Part shown: one piece after another, positions 61,976-64,000 of the stretch
Numbering within the stretch: the stretch's first letter is position 1
How the letters are laid out: the number at the start of each line of letters is the position of its first letter
Assembly (NCBI RefSeq): GCF_000495835.1
Contig: NZ_AWGC01000037.1
Span: 1-64,000, forward strand
Source of the DNA: Asticcacaulis sp. AC402
GTDB taxonomy: Bacteria; Pseudomonadota; Alphaproteobacteria; Caulobacterales; Caulobacteraceae
DNA: 64,000 nucleotides
Reading direction: 5' to 3'
Notes under the pieces: generated by a model
Seen by the model: the letters and a program-made list of their open reading frames with translations, nothing else
Database searches by the model: none
What the model was told of the DNA's origin: nothing
Translations under genes and position numbers: made by a program

Positions 61976-62392
61976 TTAACCAACGATCTCTTCTTCGGTG
62001 AAGAACTGCGCGATTTCAAGCGCCGCGTTCTCATCCGAGTCCGACCCATGGACCGAGTTCTCACCGACGTTCAGCGCGAACAGCTTGCGGATCGTGCCTT
62101 CCGCGGCGTTTTCCGGGTTGGTGGCGCCCATGACTTCGCGGTATTTCGGTACGGCATTGTCAGCTTCCAGGACCTGAACCACAACCGGCTCTGACGTCAT
62201 CTGGGAAACCAGTTCACCGAAGAACGAACGCTCAGAGTGTACGCCGTAGAAGGTTTCCGCTTGCGCCGTGGTCAGCTTGATGCGGCGTTGCGCAACAATG
62301 CGAAGGCCAGCGGCTTCAATAACGGCGTTAATGGCGCCTGTCAGGTTGCGGCGAGTCGCGTCGGGCTTGATGATTGAGAAGGTCCGGGACAT
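61976..62392 (-). CDS. ndk: Nucleoside diphosphate kinase
   Basis: The 138-residue enzyme passes phosphate between NTP and NDP pools. It starts [16 protein letters not shown], has the catalytic histidine in [12 protein letters not shown] and ends EEEIVG. The ATG at 62392 (GGAA upstream) is preferred over the in-frame one four codons earlier. It is divergent from the ABC-F gene, a neighbour it often keeps in Alphaproteobacteria. Confidence 0.97.
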   Translation of the reverse strand: MSRTFSIIKPDATRRNLTGAINAVIEAAGLRIVAQRRIKLTTAQAETFYGVHSERSFFGELVSQMTSEPVVVQVLEADNAVPKYREVMGATNPENAAEGTIRKLFALNVGENSVHGSDSDENAALEIAQFFTEEEIVG

Positions 62393-62462
62393 TGAAAGTT
62401 CCATTTTGTTTGCATTTGCGATCCACCCGCCCCTTATCGGGCGAGCAGTTTTCTGATTTCAC

Positions 62463-62527
62463 GTCAAAAATCAAAAGAGTGCGGCAGCATTGCGTAATTA
62501 TCGCATCGCACCCTTTTGATTTTTGAC
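62463..62527. repeat. Long palindrome in the ndk / ABC-F gap
   Basis: Arms GTCAAAAATCAAAAGAGTGCG and CGCACCCTTTTGATTTTTGAC pair with one mismatch around a 22-base loop. Since both neighbours start outwards, it is not a simple 3' terminator; it could be a regulatory or mobile palindrome. Confidence 0.6.
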
Positions 62528-62590
62528 TTTGGGGCTTATAGCGATGCACAATCCGTTCGCCAACCCATTATTTCCCAAGTTTTCGAGTTA

Positions 62591-64000
62591 TGTTGCAGAT
62601 CACCAATCTGACCTATGACGCCTACGGGCGCCGTTTTTTTGATGGCGCTACCCTGACGCTGACGCCAGGTACAAAGGCTGGTCTGGTCGGGCTCAATGGT
62701 GTCGGAAAGTCGACCCTGTTCAAGCTCATCCTGGGGCACGTCCAACCGGGCGGCGGTGAAATCACCACGCCCAAGTCCTGGAGAGTCGCCTCTGTCGACC
62801 AGGAAATCGCCGCCTCGCCGCAGCACCTGGTTGACGCCGTATTGGCGATCGACACACGCCGTTCCCGGCTGTTGGCCGCGTTGGAAACAGCCGATCCATT
62901 GCATCAGGCTGAAATCCACCACGACCTTTATGCCATCGGTGCCGACCGGGCGCCGTCGCGAGCGGCCGAAATTCTCAGCGGCCTGGGTTTCTCGACAGCC
63001 GATCTGACCCGGCCGATTTCCGACTTCTCCGGCGGCTGGAGGATGCGGGCGGCCCTGGCCGGCGCCCTGCTAGCCGAGCCCGACCTGCTGCTGCTCGACG
63101 AACCGACCAATTATCTCGACCTGGAAGGTGCCCTGTGGCTGGAAACCCGGCTGAAGCGCTATCCCAATGCCGCCCTGATGATCTCCCACGACCGCGATCT
63201 GCTGAACGAGTCGGTCGACGCCATCGTCCACGTTGCCGGCCAGAAGCTCGACATCTATACCGGCGGCTACGACGATTTCGAGCGCCTGCGCGCGGAAAAG
63301 GCGCGTTTGAATGCCGCCAACCAGGTCAAGCAGGAAGCAGAACGCGCCCACCTGCAGGCCTTCGTTGATCGTTTCCGTGCCAAGGCTTCGAAAGCCGCCC
63401 AGGCGCAATCGCGGATGAAGAAGCTGGAAAAGCTCCCTCCGATTGCGGCCAATATCGAGGACCGGGTGGCGCGATTCATCCTGCCGTCACCCAAGAAGCA
63501 ACTGGCGCCGCCCATCCTGCGTCTGGATGACGCCAGCGTGGGTTACGGCGATACCGTCATCCTGCGGCACATGAATGTTCGGCTCGATCCCGATGACCGG
63601 ATTGGAGTTTTGGGCGTCAACGGCGCGGGTAAGTCGACCTTCGCGAAGCTGCTGGCCGGGGCTCTGACCGAGCGTCATGGTGAGCAGTGGCGCGACCGGC
63701 GCATGACCGTGGCATGGTTCCATCAGCACCAGATCGAGGCCATGGACCCGGAGGACACGCCGCTGGAGATGATGCGTCGCGCGCGTCCCGAGGACCCTGA
63801 ATCGAAGCGCCGGTCGCGGTTGGGGTCGTTCGGCATGACGGTGGAAAAGGTCGAGACCAAGGTCAAGGACCTGTCAGGCGGCGAGCGCGCGCGCTTGCTG
63901 CTGAATATGGTGGCGATGGATGGGCCGCACCTGCTGATCCTGGACGAACCGACCAACCACCTGGATATCGATTCACGCCGTGCCTTACTGGATGCACTGA
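62591..64000 (+). pseudogene. ABC-F family ATPase, frameshifted near the start and cut by the window end
   Basis: From ATG 62591 the sequence reads MLQITNLTYDAYGRRF, a perfect ABC-F start, but the T run at 62635-62640 has six bases where seven are needed, and this frame soon meets a stop. One base over, the frame runs open to the window end: Walker A GLNGVGKST, signature FSGGWRMR, LLLLDEPTNYLD, then the inter-domain linker, second Walker A GVNGAGKST, signature LSGGERAR and LLILDEPTNHLD. There is no start codon in that frame upstream of the first Walker A, so the break is real in this sequence; it may be a homopolymer read error in an otherwise sound gene. ABC-F proteins act on the ribosome. 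Confidence 0.88.

Overview
The window is about 60% GC, densely coded, and looks like a chromosomal segment of an alphaproteobacterium of the Caulobacterales (Caulobacter/Asticcacaulis-like). That placement is an inference. It rests on gene order, alphaproteobacterial-type LexA boxes (GTTC-N7-GTTC), a TonB-dependent receptor, and many exported S9 and S46 peptidases.

Layout. Bases 1-14,700 are mostly single genes: the 3' part of a large RTX secreted protein, a stand-alone tuf with strong terminators, a lipoprotein, a YbaN-type membrane protein, an exported DPP IV-like peptidase, a GIN-domain secreted protein, a DUF3857/transglutaminase-like protein, der, a GNAT acetyltransferase and an orphan sugar-type binding protein. 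Bases 14,795-23,178 (minus strand) run dnaB-alr-radA-cvpA-purF-SDR-lysine-6-aminotransferase-like. A receptor, a small membrane protein and a cold-shock gene follow. Next come rpsF-rpsR-rplI, a periplasmic peroxiredoxin and three tandem S9-family hydrolases: one apparently intact, one frameshifted, one without the nucleophilic serine. Bases 35,833-42,499 (plus) form the block fabD-fabG-acpP-fabF-mltG-yicC-gmk. A 1,174-residue subtilisin/P-domain/RTX protease lies between gmk and the outer-membrane biogenesis block rsmA-pdxA // surA-lptD-lptG-lptF (minus). Between pdxA and surA sits a 2.9-kb accessory insert. The window ends with pepA-purN, an S46 dipeptidyl-peptidase, ndk and an ABC-F ATPase that is frameshifted and cut by the window edge.

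How it fits together. The housekeeping blocks follow gene orders familiar in Alphaproteobacteria: the replication/purine cluster, the fatty-acid/peptidoglycan cluster and the LPS-transport cluster. Accessory genes and small repeats are inserted at the joints. The accessory genes share a theme: secreted RTX proteins, an S8 protease, several exported exo- and dipeptidyl-peptidases and a TonB receptor suggest a peptide-scavenging life style (inference).

The most distinctive non-coding content is three families of small repeats. One is a ~140-150 bp element with two hairpins and TTATACCAA-type inverted ends, in six copies. The second is a ~105-120 bp two-hairpin element in three copies. The third is a set of nested inverted arrays of degenerate ~10-mers, at three sites. 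No transposase, CRISPR array, tRNA or rRNA gene was seen. I did not find a complete new multi-gene defence or mobile system. The best candidates for novelty are the repeat families, the pseudo-enzyme in the S9 cluster, the paired SOS boxes at radA and dnaB, and the unusual transglutaminase-like protein.
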